Source: Trichuris trichiura
Lineage: Eukaryota > Nematoda > Enoplea > Trichinellida > Trichuridae
Assembly (NCBI GenBank): GCA_037903355.1
Contig: JBAJFE010000061.1
Span: 620,001-684,000, forward strand
Length of the DNA stretch: 64,000 nt
Direction of reading: 5' to 3'
The notes beneath the pieces were generated by a model that was not told where the DNA came from, did not search any database, and was given only the letters and a program-made list of their open reading frames with translations. Numbering within the stretch: the stretch's first letter is position 1; each line of letters starts with the position of its first letter. The translations under genes were made by a program, and so were the position numbers. Below, in pieces: positions 34,601 through 46,635 of the stretch.

Positions 34601-37276
34601 CTGTAGTTTTAATTTTAAAAAAAAGTTATACGTTATGAAACCACTTTTCGTATTAGAGAAGATCTGCTCTCCACGATCTTCTTTAACAAACAGTTCTGTG
34701 ACTGAAAGAAAACCAGTTCCGTTGGCGTAGGAAATTTTGTGCATAATCATAATTCCACTCAATTATAGGGGAAACAGAGCGTGCGAAAGCGTTGACTCTC
34801 ACTGAAACTCATTTTCAGAATGACCAGTCATGTATGCATTGGCTATTCACTTAAAAGAAGAAGCCTGATAAAGAGGACAACTGCTTCAGCAGGCCGGTTT
34901 ACGCGCGTTTACCGGAGTGAAAGTTTGTTGATAACGAACTACAGGAAGCAGAAGTTTTATTAGAAGAATTTTCAAGGAATCTCTTACACAGCACTTGTTG
35001 GTTTTTAAGAAAAGCATATAATAGTAATAAGGCGTCCACAAATTTCAAGAATTAAAAGGATTTTGACGCAAACGAAAATCAAGTAACGATGCCAGAAAGA
35101 AGTGGTACTAAATGAGAAATATTCATTAAATGGAACGGCTGTAATGAAATTCAGCTCATTTCTTACGAATATATAGTTTTTCATGTTCAGGCACGTTAGT
35201 GGCGGTTATCCAGTTTTATGATTGCGAAAAAATTCAAGGCTTTCGGGATGCGAGCGATTCAAGATTTTACAACTTTAACTTTCCGAATGCCGAAACAGAA
35301 TCAGACCTAGGCCGACAGCTTCGACTTTTTCAGAAACATACGTGGAAAAAAACGATTTACCTGTTTCAGTACAACAAGCTACTCCATTGTCAAATGCATT
35401 ATTTGCTTATTATTAACATGGCCAGACTGTATTCTGGCAAATATTGAAGAGCCATGGTACTTGTCGTTTTGGAACTATCGACCTGTTTTTTCAATACGAT
35501 TTTTTTTATTATGGAGAAAAATAAGCAAAGACTTTTTCCAAACTTCAGACCGTTTCCGCTTTGCAGTGGCAATTTCCGAATTTCTGACGGCGATTTTTCA
35601 TTGCGCCACGCTCATTCCATTCCTAGCGGATATCGTAAACAGAATAGCAGGCAAGGCTTTAGCTCTTGATTATACCGAAGTGCAACATTCAAAAGAGCAA
35701 CATGATAATGATTTCTTTGTGAAATTGGCTTACATCATTCGAATATCAAATATTAATACGATTATGTGAGCCAACTATGCAGTTCTTCCGTCTCAACTTC
35801 CGCGTATTTTATTTAATAGCATTATCGCGCTAGCTAGGAGAAGATTAAGCACGTTGAAAGAACTTAGATTTAATAGTCTTTCATTTTTCTTATTACACTA
35901 TCCGTCGATCCAATCGATAGGCAGGTTTCTGGTTTCGGGATTCCCAATAATGGCATAGAAATAAGTTCTTTAACACTAGCAGTCCCTCGATAATTTGCTA
36001 TAGGAAAGTCACGGTTGGCTACTCTGAAAATAAAGCTTTCATTTTAATTTGCTAGTATCGTTTACTTATTCGCCCTATTTCTTTTCTGTTAGTACTACAA
36101 GCGGATAGTAAAACAGGTTATATTCCAAAGGAGCATTATCGCTGAGAACAACACTTTTCTGAAAGCTTTGAAACCCAAGCAGCATTAGCCTTTGTAGTCT
36201 TCCTAATTACCATTGTTATACGTCTGTTGTTGAGGTATTCTTCCGTTTAACTGTAGGCATTGACGACGAGTAATCTAGCAGCACTCTCGAAGCACGATAA
36301 ACTTGTGCAACTGAAGTAATTAGCGAGCGGTTGCAAAGCACTGTGCGTTCAGCTCCTTTCGTTCTCACAATGTGCACTTAAAGCACTTAACAATACACAA
36401 CCATATTTTAATCAAGCCGTCTTATTAAAACGCAATCCTTTTTTCAACATGAGTATATCTCTTTATATGGTCATTGGGAACATTCTTGAAACAATTCTTA
36501 AGCACCAGCGTATGACGAGCACTTATCAGAGGAATGTCAAGATAACTTACCTTTTGCTGTCTTCAGTATTTGTGACTGTTTACAGTTCCTTACATTACCA
36601 CATGAGTAGCTGACCCATCTCTGAAGATTAGACAAGGGATTTCCGATTGCCCTGAACTTATCCTGCCGTTTCCTGGTATTTCTTTTATAGGCGCTCATCC
36701 GTCCATTGGTAACGTGTTCGTTTAGTTCAATTTTATAAAACCAAAAATGGGCAATGCAAATACGTACAAAGATTTAATATGATAAGCAGTCGTTTATATA
36801 TTAATAATATTTGCAAATTTTGTCGTCTGCTAGTGCCATAGATGGCTGATGATGGTTATCTAACGATTCAGTCTGTAGCAAGGAGTGCTCTCATTTTTGC
36901 GTAAACATTTAAATAGTACTTGATTTCGGAGGTATTATTTTTTATTGCCCTTCTATTATCTCAGTGAGATGCATTGTTAAAAGATTCCAATGTTTTTACT
37001 AGCTAAAATCTAATCATGATTACTAATAGGACTATGATTCACTTGTTTATCATGAGAAGACCAAGCACCCAGAGGTTCTAGATCATTGACAATCTGTCTT
37101 GATTGATTTAACCAAATCTGGAAGCAACCATATAATTATATTTCAATGAAGAACAAGGGAATAAATCCTTAGTTTATTTCTCTTCTATGTTTTATCTTAC
37201 GGTTCATTGTGTAATGATAACACCGTTCCCATAGGCGCCATAACAATGGACTTAGTAGTTACTACACTAACAAAAG

Positions 37277-37520
<244 letters not shown>

Positions 37521-40500
37521 CATCCATTCACTGGTAGGGCATTTGCTATTATTCTTATTCTTATTGTTATTATTATTTTTTGCTTCTTTCTTTGTTATTA
37601 TGGGCGCAAAAACCTGAACATTGGTCCTACTTAGTAGCGCTTTTCGCAAGTTAAATTTCAAAGACATTGCCTGTACTGTCTGTGTGCTAATGTAAATCTT
37701 GGCGTTATTCTCGGAGAAAGCATCATTAGCGGTGAGTTCGCATTTTAAGAGAAATGTGTTTTTGCTAGTTCAAAGTAGGTTCAATGAAGCTTCAACAAGT
37801 CGTTATAGGGAAATCTATACTCAAAGTAACCATAATATTGTTAAAGTTCCATATATCGCAATGCATTCCGTAAAAGAAACAGTTTAATGCATTACACTGT
37901 ATTAATAAACACATTTACAAGGCAAAGGAAATAACTTTAAAAGCACGAAGAGTGCGTATCAGGAACAAGAAACCGTGTGGCAGCAACTGATTTGCGAGCG
38001 CAGTTTTAGAAGCCTTCCTTTGACAGGAAATTTCGTAAAAGCAAAGGATGTAGTATGACGTGAATATTAATACTGTTCTGTCCTGCTGATGTATGAACTT
38101 TTGATAAACCTTGGATGCTTAAATTAATATTGCTGGGTTTACGTTTTGTTCATCATAACCGTGAAGTGACTGTTGAAACTTGACGGCACTGCATAACAGC
38201 TTTAGGCGTAGCACTGGTGCTTTCTTGCAAAGTTTGATCAGTGCACTTTGGGATATGCATGAGGTGTTTTGCATTTTTGCAGTTCTAATGAATTTCACTT
38301 TCCTTTTGCGAGAGATCGCTTTAAAGCGTACGCGTTTCAGGTTGTCAGCTTTGCTGTGGGTACCACAGCGGCTGAAAATCTGAAATTTGAACAAGAAGCC
38401 ACTAATGCAACGTTGTTTATTTGCTTTAGCTTTGGTTAATACTAAGCGGTAACTGTACTGCCACGTTTTAATTGCATAAAACCTGCAAATTTGCCACTAA
38501 TGTTGAATAGTTAGTTTAGAAGACTAATTCGACATAATAGTTTTTGCGAGTGTCCAATTCTCCAGTTGCAACGGTGTGTGGACGAATTGCCAATAACGTT
38601 GCTCATTCCCACGCGTAGTCAAGCCGTTCTTAAAAAGAAAAAATGAGGTTATGCCACCATAATCAGATAAACATTTCATGCTTTTTTGGCCAGTAATGCA
38701 TACATGTTTACGAAGCGCAACCGGACAGCTACAATTTAAAATTTCAAATTGTGATTCCATAACAATGGATGGATTAGTTTTTCATATTTCAAAGCAGCTT
38801 TCAATGCGCTTGTATCAGGGCATTATCGAGTTTGGTTGAATAGTCAGAAAATTTCAACTGTGTAACCAATATAGACATCTTTGTGCTAGAAAACGTTTGA
38901 TCGATTTCATTCAGATCTACTGGTGCCAAGCGTTTAAGTTGCTTTCCTTACTGTGAATCTAACATTGGTAAAAAAATGTGCAAACAGAACTAACAGTATC
39001 TTTACCTTTATACTGTTCACATCTTAGCAAGCACTGTAGAATCTCTTGCCGATTTGTGCTGATTCGATTGTAGTAGTATGATCCCATTGTTGTACCAATA
39101 CGGGATCTTCCGCAGATATATTCCTCAAGAACGTCTGCGCAGCTGGCTTCAATACATTGAATCATAATGTACTAAAATGTCACGATTATGAGCCAACATG
39201 CTTTTAATAAATGGCGTGTAAATGGTGCATATGTTCACTCATGCTTAATGTGCGCCATACTAGTCTTAGAATAGAAAATTCTGGAGCTTACTATTTTACT
39301 GAAAACGTTTTAACGCAGGTCATTGGCGGGTGCTACAGCTTTATATAACGGCGCACAAGGTCACCTAAGGAAAGCGCTGCTTTGAAGATACGTTCACAAG
39401 CAGTCCTTCCCCTATTTCTTAATAAAATTTAGAATTCTGTTTGACAATTTCTATATCATAAGAATTAACGGTGTAAGGTTAGTTTATTTACAGATTTTAC
39501 TGCCTGCTTATGCTCTTACGTATTGCGAATAGAACGTCGAGCGAGAATATGCGTGAAAATGAAGTTCAGATGAGAGGAAGTAAATCTAAGTTAGAATGCA
39601 CAGGAAACCTGATGTTTGTTTGACGCGATAGCTAAACTTTTATAGCTAACGATGAGCAAATGTCCCAACGAGGGACTTACAGAAAATTGTATTGGTGTAG
39701 CTGGAACGCACGCAATCATACAACAACACTAATTAGAGTATTCTGTTTTTTTCTGTTTATTTTGGCTTTTACTCTTACTTACTGGCAGCATAAGGAGGAG
39801 CAAAAGCAGTATGAAAGAATTAATAGGAACTTACGAACTCTCTGACGTCGTTCATGCTGTACGTTCTGAGGCTATAAAGTCCATCTCCTGCTACAAACAA
39901 ACTTGCAGCAACGAACAAGAACAACAGCTTGAACGCCATGGTGCACAGAGTACTTCGTGCAAAGTTATTAAAATGGCCACAGTTTTCGCTGCTCTTTTAA
40001 ATAATTTCATTGCATAATTGCGAAACCGGTTTCTGATGGCAAGCTGCCTCGTCGGCGCTACCGGCTTCACAAAACAATCGCTGCTACTCAGCTTATTCAA
40101 AATCTTGTTTAGCAATTTATTGTCCATGATCGAAGCGCAATAAATTCTGCTTCCTTGAAAACACGTTCGCACGAGAAGGCTGCTGCAATGGAAAGGAATT
40201 AGTAGTACATTTATGGGATTGATAATTGACACTGGCATATATGCACATATATCATGCCAAGGGACTACCGGTCTCAATCTTTTTGTGCATATTTTTAAAG
40301 CAGCCATTAATCATTAGAAATACGTGATCATTGAAGCAGAGAGTATTTTCAAAAATTCGCAGCAAACAACTTCAGCACGTGCAGGTCATTAATATTGTAG
40401 TTCCTAGGTTGATTCCGCGTCGGGTGAAATAACTAGCAATAATTTGCATTTCTGCAAAGCAGCGAGTCAAGCGCTACTTTATCCAATTTAAAATTAGACA

Positions 40501-42959
40501 AATCATTCAGAAGTGTAATGTTAATCTAAAAAATGTACAAGAAAAGGGGAGGGCTCAAAATTATCTTGTACTGCAAGCTTAGTCTCATCTGCTTCTTACC
40601 TGAATTATACCACCCAGTTCAACGCTGAGGACAGAAAAGTTATTAATCGTTTTGAAACTTCGTTAAACGCATGACTTCTCTTGACAGTTACATAACTTAC
40701 CTTCTTATCTGTTCTCAGATTAAAACTATGCTAATATTGGCATGTTCTATGGAAGTTTCAGAAACTTGAAAACTCATCCTGTAAACAAAGTCAGATTTTG
40801 AACTGCTACGATGAATGATAAATATACTTATAGATTATTAAACTTGCTTACTACCGAAAGCTGCTTTTGACTGCTTTCTCTTGTTTTTTAAAATGGGCCC
40901 ACTTTTGCCGTTACTAGACAGCAGTTTGAAATCTGCAGTGTAAGTGCCGACGAGGATGAAGACAAAATTCGTAGTAAAAAGACTCTGGCGTTTGAGACGC
41001 GAGATCATGCGACGCTTCTTGTTATAGAAATTTGCATACCTATATCCAACACTTTTAGCTGAATCATGCATTTACCGTATGATGAATGAGCCACTGGTCT
41101 TATATACATCTAAGTTGGTCGGATAGAACTGTAAAAAAATTTTTCGAAAACTTACTAGCGTTAACATGTTTACGTCGTTCGCAGGAACAAACAACTTTCG
41201 GAAGCTGAAACAGGCACTCTGAAAAAGGAAACGAATTTAGGAAATGGTATAATGAGTGTAGGATCCTAATCTCAAATTGGGAGCAAAATGCTATTCGCTC
41301 ACATTAAGTAATAAATGAACCACTCGTTTACTAATCGTATCCATACATGACTGTGTAATTTTGGGTTTGAGTCATAAGACAGAAAGTGGAAACATCACAG
41401 GTCTAAACATCGATTAGAGTGACATACCTAATTGCTAGTTCTTCTGCATGGGTTTAATTCTTGAGGGGAAAAGCTCCTGAATAAGGATGGGCCCTAAAGA
41501 AGCCGAAATCCCGAAAGCTAATCTTTAAGTATAGTCCGGACGACCAAACATGTCAAATAACCCTTGTTTGATTGTTCTTTATTTATAGTTCCTACTTGGT
41601 GAGGTAGATATCTTTCGATGATGAAGATATTTTTGCACGGCGGTCCTAGCCTCTTTAGTTCTCTTTACTCAGTATGTATGAGTACAAAACGGCCATAATA
41701 AGGTAATTTGACATCAACGTTTGGTCATCTGGACTTCTGAGCCGTACTTAAGGCGTTTCGATTTGTTTGGAAATAAAACCATGTGGCAGTTTTGCCCATT
41801 GGACTATTCTTTCCTATTCGACAATACTAGTATTGGAGATTTGTACTATCAATATTTGGGCTCGCAAGACTTTGACCATTCGGCCTTTCGAACTTCATTC
41901 TTATGACTGCTATGGGATAATTTCCTTACTTGCAGCCCTAAGATTTTGCAAAAGGCACATAAAAAGATCGCGTTTGAGTACGGTCGTTTTAAAAGAAAAC
42001 TAAAGATGTTAGCAGAGTTCCGTTTTTGTAGACGGCATTATTCAACTTACGACTTCCACTTTCTCGTTGTAGTCGATGGATGTTCATCCAAAGTAGTAAG
42101 AATGTGCTTGGAATACAGCTAATGAACGACCTGCTTTGTCAGGCAATAAATTAAGGTTAACTGAAAGACGATAAATTATTCCACTTAAAAGTGATGTTTG
42201 TATACTGCAAACTTTGTTGACTTCTAATACCGGTTTTGACTTGTTTGAAAGCATAGCATTTTATTTGTAAACACCAAAAACGCATTCGAAGCTTTCGAAG
42301 TATACATATACAGCACTTTCCCGCGTCTAATCTTTTCTTCGCCCGCCTATACTAGTGGCCGTCTTTCAGTCATAATCAATGACGATAAAGGTCTTCGCAA
42401 TCTCCTGCTGTGCTGCGCTTTTTAGTGATTAGGTTCCTGGATGAGTGAGTTCTTATTGCACGGACACATCATGGTACTGTTCGCGAGTACTACACATACC
42501 TAGTCTTTGACTAAGTAAAGATAGTATGACAAATGATGTTCAGGGAGGTTAGCTCTGACGAGAGCCCTCAGCTTCACCGTCCCTGAAGGCTGTTAATGGT
42601 ATTAGGTCACTGTTTCACCGAAGACGAGTTGCGGATGGCACGAAAGCTTCGAGTATATTTTTCCTGGTTAAAAATACAACTTTTTATTATTATCCAGGCC
42701 AGATATCCTTTAAAGAGTTAGTGAAGTCACCGTGGATCTGGTAAAATACATTACTTGTTCTGCGTCGCTGCACATTGGGTTTATTAATGCCTTACTACAT
42801 AATCAAAGCCTGCATCAGTCTAAAACAGCGCGCGAAAATAAAAGTAACTTTAAAACTGACACTTAAAGCAAATCGCAATTTAAAGCCTTATTGAGTATTA
42901 AGCATAAAAGCAAAGCAGAAAAGTTGTCAAGAGCTGCTCATTTTTTCAACGCTGACAAA
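37521..42959. other. Gene-poor DNA
   Basis: Nothing supported. The longest open frames (39891-40307 minus, 138 codons; 39660-40017 plus; 41721-42003 plus) lack recognisable motifs. Confidence 0.4.
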
Positions 42960-43879
42960 ATGGATTCCTCGTCAGCGATTTGTAAATTCACTTACGATAA
43001 TATGTTTGAGCACATCGAAAAAATGATACGATTAGAACTGCTTATCAATAATCCATCCGAAGAAGCGAAAAGTGATTGACGCATTGCCGGCCGGTTTAAT
43101 ATGTCCATTTCAACGCAACCTTTTAGGCTTGGCGAAATTGATGAGCAAACTTGTTAGATCAGAATTGGTGATGGACATCGTCAAAATAGCGCCAAATCCT
43201 GTTAGCGCAGCAAACTTATTGCAAATTGTGTATAGAGTAAGGCGCGGGCAATTACAGTATGGTTGTTTGAATTAACGTTTAGGATATGAGCGAATGCTAC
43301 GATGAAAATGTCATTGACGAGTTGGCCAACTTTTTCAATGGGTCAGACGAAGCAGCTCAGCTGTAATACTTTGTTTCTGCTGCATTTTATAATTAAGCTT
43401 TGAATAAACTTAGGGCGCAGGAACTGATTCGTTCAAACGAAGAAATTGATAAAATAACTTCCGCATGCGAAAAGTAAGCATCTATCTTATTTTATCATAG
43501 ACATTTCCATATTGCTGATGGAGGGATGCTTAAATATGTTATGTTTGTCGTACAGTAAACTTTCCTGCTAAAGAGCACTCCAAGGTGAGAATGGGTATAA
43601 ACTTAAGGCATTCCTAGCGAGGAAATTTTAAAAACAAACTGTTTGAGTATTATAAGAAAAGTCTTTTCCAAAGAGTGCTTGCTAACAAGAAACGTTTATA
43701 ATCTCCTTAAGATCAGTCTTATTTTCACAATGACATGGAAGTAACAAGTTTTCAGGGAACTCAGTGAATACAGCGATCAAACGGTGGAAAACGTTATGTT
43801 CCAATCGCGATGTACCATAACGGAGGCGGAAGATCGCGAAAAACAGAACAACTCATGTTTTGCTGACAGTTCCTTTTAA
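42960..43879 (+). CDS. Unidentified five-exon gene, helical 161-aa protein
   Basis: I do not recognise the family. Exons 42960-43071, 43127-43236, 43283-43362, 43414-43473 and 43756-43879 join with every phase agreeing (1, 0, 2, 2). Introns of 55, 46, 51 and 282 bp have GT-AG ends and TTTTAG/TTTCAG acceptors, which chance would hardly give. The ATG lies in ACAAAATGG. The product is acidic and predicted mostly alpha-helical, with heptad-like stretches such as ELIRSNEEIDKITSACEKEL. No signal peptide or membrane span. It might be a small subunit of a larger complex, but that is only a guess from composition. Confidence 0.7.
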
Positions 43880-45901
43880 AAAGTAACTGAAGGGTCTCTG
43901 CGGAAGCGTAGCACAAATAATGTAGTAATACCTAAATACTGCACGTTTAAGCAACCATGCTTTGCATAATTATTCTCTCTATTATGCAAAGTATTGTTGC
44001 GTTTCATATATGCATCATCAACCCTTTGTATCAGCTTTGTCTGTAAATATATTGGTAGCATACGCTCCGTCGCACCTGGGTGAATGTTGGACCTTCTATC
44101 CTTTCTGCTCCTGTAAAGGTTGAACAGAAAGGCTCATATGAATGCGAGGATTGATGAGTCTACGAAAAATACACTTATTACCTGCGTGAGCACTCTCATA
44201 CGAACATCAGGTCTTGAAGGAATTTCAACTAAATACTGCATTTCGATAATAACTTATTGAACGTGTTAATTAAGAATAAAAATAATTTAAAAATACCCAA
44301 GTTTGAATGCAAATATTTCGCCAGCCAAAGATGTAAGCCTTCAGCTGCTAATGGTTCAGTGAAAACGTTCGAAATTAGTCGATTTTTCTTTGCATTTTAT
44401 TTTCAACATTAAAATGCGCTTCCAGCATTATTAATTCATACTGCCAGTCAATGCAGTTCAGCAAAATCCCGAAGCATTGGCCAAAAAGGGGGGAGCTTAG
44501 GTTTCCTGCATGCAAGCCTGCTGCGGAGTAGTAAACTCTTCCAGAACTAAGTCTGAAAAATTTTTGAAACAATCTATGAACTGAATTTCGAGCCCAGTTA
44601 TTTCTTTTTTCAACAGACGCCTTGTACTCTTACATCAGGGTAAACTATAAAGACCGAATGAGAATACTGGGTCAATGTACTTGATTTTCTTGGATTACTG
44701 TTGCAGTCTCAACTGGTTTTCTAAGTTTTATTAGGTTTAAATGCTACGAACTCGCCCGCGCGCTTTCGTGGCAAAGTTTTTATAATAGTATACGTGTATT
44801 TGCACATCGGCCGTCACGTAAACGAATGCAAAAAGCCTTTTTGTTATAAGATTTGTTTCACGTGCTTATTTTCTGGTACGTGGTGAATGTTTCGACGTTC
44901 AATTGGACCGAACGTAATATTCATCAGTTTGCAGTGAATATGAGAACCGGGAAACCAGGTTTTTGTATTATTTGTTTTCATCTGCTATTGTGACAGCGTA
45001 GACTTTTTGATCGCGTTCTTTGGCAATTTATGCGAGTAAATAATGGGTGTTTTGGAGCGCTTTTCTATAATACGATCTTGTTACTAACGGCCAGTTGCTA
45101 CTAATAATATAAAACGTATTACTTCCTTCTACTGTACATCTCCATCTCCGTTGTCCGGCGCAGACGGAACGCGAGAAGTCGCGAATGTTGCGAAGATAAA
45201 AACTTCTTGATGCAATGTGTCGATCTAATCTTCAATTTTCGCAATAGAATTGCTTTCGACCCAGGTCGCGCTCGGCCCTGACTATATAAAAGTAATAAAA
45301 ATGTGAAGATTCAATTAAATGGATTGCTATAGTGAAGAAGAATGAAGACGAACCAAACCGATTCTGCGCTCTTTTAGTACTAGTGAGACAAAGCTTCGGT
45401 TAGTACAATGTGATGAGTTGAAAACTGCCATTTGCTCGCTGCTTTTGAAAAAAATACTATACCTTTCTTGAATGCCAAATAATCGATAGAAATCTTGACT
45501 GACAAGAGGAGCTTGTGTAACGCATATCGTCCGTATAAAGCGACACCAGCGACCTCTATGCAGCTAACGAAAACTAAAAGAAAAGTGCGTGCGTGGAAGT
45601 TGTTAAACTTATCTTTTGGAAGTACAGATCATAATCAACCACTTGAAAAGTTCTAACTTTACTATGTCCGATGAATCGAATTTTATCTGATATGAATGAA
45701 AGCAAACAATACGCTCTTGCTTTGACTAAACGTGCGGAAAATAAAAAAGAATTTTTGTAGGAGAGTAAACGACAAGCAATGACTCATTAAGGCACGATAT
45801 ATGATAGAATGAAATGCAAGCAGCAGACAGTGTTTAATGTTAAACCTTCCTTGCTTTTGTTGCTTCTTTGATACATAGACTGGAAGACAAGTATTATTTT
45901 C
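43880..45901. other. Intergenic DNA upstream of U1
   Basis: No gene recognised. It should include the U1 promoter; I could not define a proximal sequence element without relatives to compare. Confidence 0.5.
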
Positions 45902-46062
45902 ATACTTACCTGGCAGGGAAGTAGCAGTGATCATGAAGGCTGCTCTTCCAGGGCGAGGCTGGCTCATTGCACTCCGAGGCAGCTGACCTCTGGGGCCATC
46001 CCGTGTGGGATGAGCTCACTGCGTAATTTTTGAGTGAGGGAGTCTGCGTTCGCGCGGCTCCC
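45902..46062 (+). ncRNA. RNU1: U1 spliceosomal snRNA
   Basis: RNA of the U1 snRNP, which base-pairs with 5' splice sites. The gene begins ATACTTACCTGGCAGGG, the exact 5' splice-site recognition end. Stem-loop I has the loop GATCATGAAGG (U1-70K site), stem-loop II has ATTGCACTCC (U1A site). An Sm site AATTTTTGAG lies near 46025, and the 3' stem-loop GGGAGTCTGCGTTCGCGCGGCTCCC-type hairpin closes the RNA. Length about 161 nt (human 164). After the 3' end, ATTTCAAAGTCTGA resembles a 3' box. The recognition end matches the GTAAG-type donors used by the genes in this window. Stems covary from the human sequence while loops stay fixed, which argues for a functional gene. Confidence 0.95.
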
Positions 46063-46439
46063 GAAAATTTCAAAGTCTGATTTGTTGTATGTTACGTACG
46101 CAATTATTTTTTCGTAATTGTCATGCATTATCAAGCATTCTAATTAGCTGTTAGTTGGGAAAAGCGATGATTGAGATTGTACTGTAATGGAAATAAGGTT
46201 AATCCTATTGCTGTCCGTCGAGTGTCATTCACACGATCCACAAAGTGCAGTGCCCCTTAGTGACCTTTGAAAATTTCAAAATTTGTTTCATTGTTTCTCT
46301 TGTTTGTTTTATTTCATTGTTTTTTGCTATCTTTAGCATACGGGACAAAGTTATCCCGAAAGGTTTGCTCATTTTAGTTTTTACGAACTGTTCTTCTCTA
46401 AAAAGTTCTGAATCATTTATTTACACAAAATCTTTTTTC
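46063..46439. other. DNA between U1 and the Penelope fragment
   Basis: Contains the putative U1 3' box and AT-rich DNA. An 83-codon open frame (46245-46496) is not supported as a gene because it runs into the inverted repeat. Confidence 0.5.
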
Positions 46440-46635
46440 ATAATGAAAAACTTTATTACGGATAGGTTCCCGTTTAAGTTGTTAAGGACAACTTAAGACT
46501 GCTGATGACGGGTCTCGAATGACCCGAAAGCTCCGGAGTCTTTTTACATACGTAAAAAACGGGAACCTATCCGTAATAAAGTTTTTCATTATAAAAACAT
46601 ATGGTCCCGTACCAAGAAACCACGTTTTCGAAATC
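46440..46635 (+). mobile_element. Penelope-like terminal repeat: inverted arms around a hammerhead core
   Basis: Exact 36-bp inverted arms, 46440-46475 and 46557-46592, each carrying the block CCGTAATAAAG or its complement, enclose an 81-bp core with a hammerhead-like motif. Downstream, AAAACATATGGTCCCGTACC and AAGAAACCACGTTTTCGAAA closely match the start of the ORF in the element at 54929-57953. No RT coding sequence follows, so this is a solo terminus or a 5'-end fragment. Confidence 0.8.
46495..46545 (+). ncRNA. Hammerhead-ribozyme-like motif
   Basis: CUGAUGA (46502-46508), stem II GGGU/ACCC around an 8-nt loop, GAAA (46526-46529), the palindrome CUCCGGAG, then the classic cleavage triplet GUC (46538-46540). 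AAGAC before the core can pair with GUCUU after it. Penelope-like elements are known to carry short-stem hammerheads (Cervera and De la Peña). The pairing differs from a textbook minimal hammerhead (an extra base after CUGAUGA), so activity is unproven. Confidence 0.65.

Larger units (their letters stand above)
30855..37276. other. Gene-poor DNA downstream of rabphilin
   Basis: Rabphilin 3' UTR followed by about 6 kb without a recognised gene, apart from the repeat at 31446-31680. Open frames of up to about 100 codons (for example 35461-35769) have no motif or splice structure that I could connect. Confidence 0.4.

Noticed and set aside
35461..35769. 102-codon plus-strand open frame with hydrophobic stretches
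   Set aside because: No family resemblance and no splice structure; hydrophobicity follows from T-rich DNA.
39891..40307. 138-codon minus-strand open frame
   Set aside because: Composition is low-information with no known motif; overlapping open frames exist on the other strand.
45683..45967. 94-codon minus-strand open frame
   Set aside because: Its start overlaps the antisense of the U1 snRNA gene, which fully explains the conserved bases.
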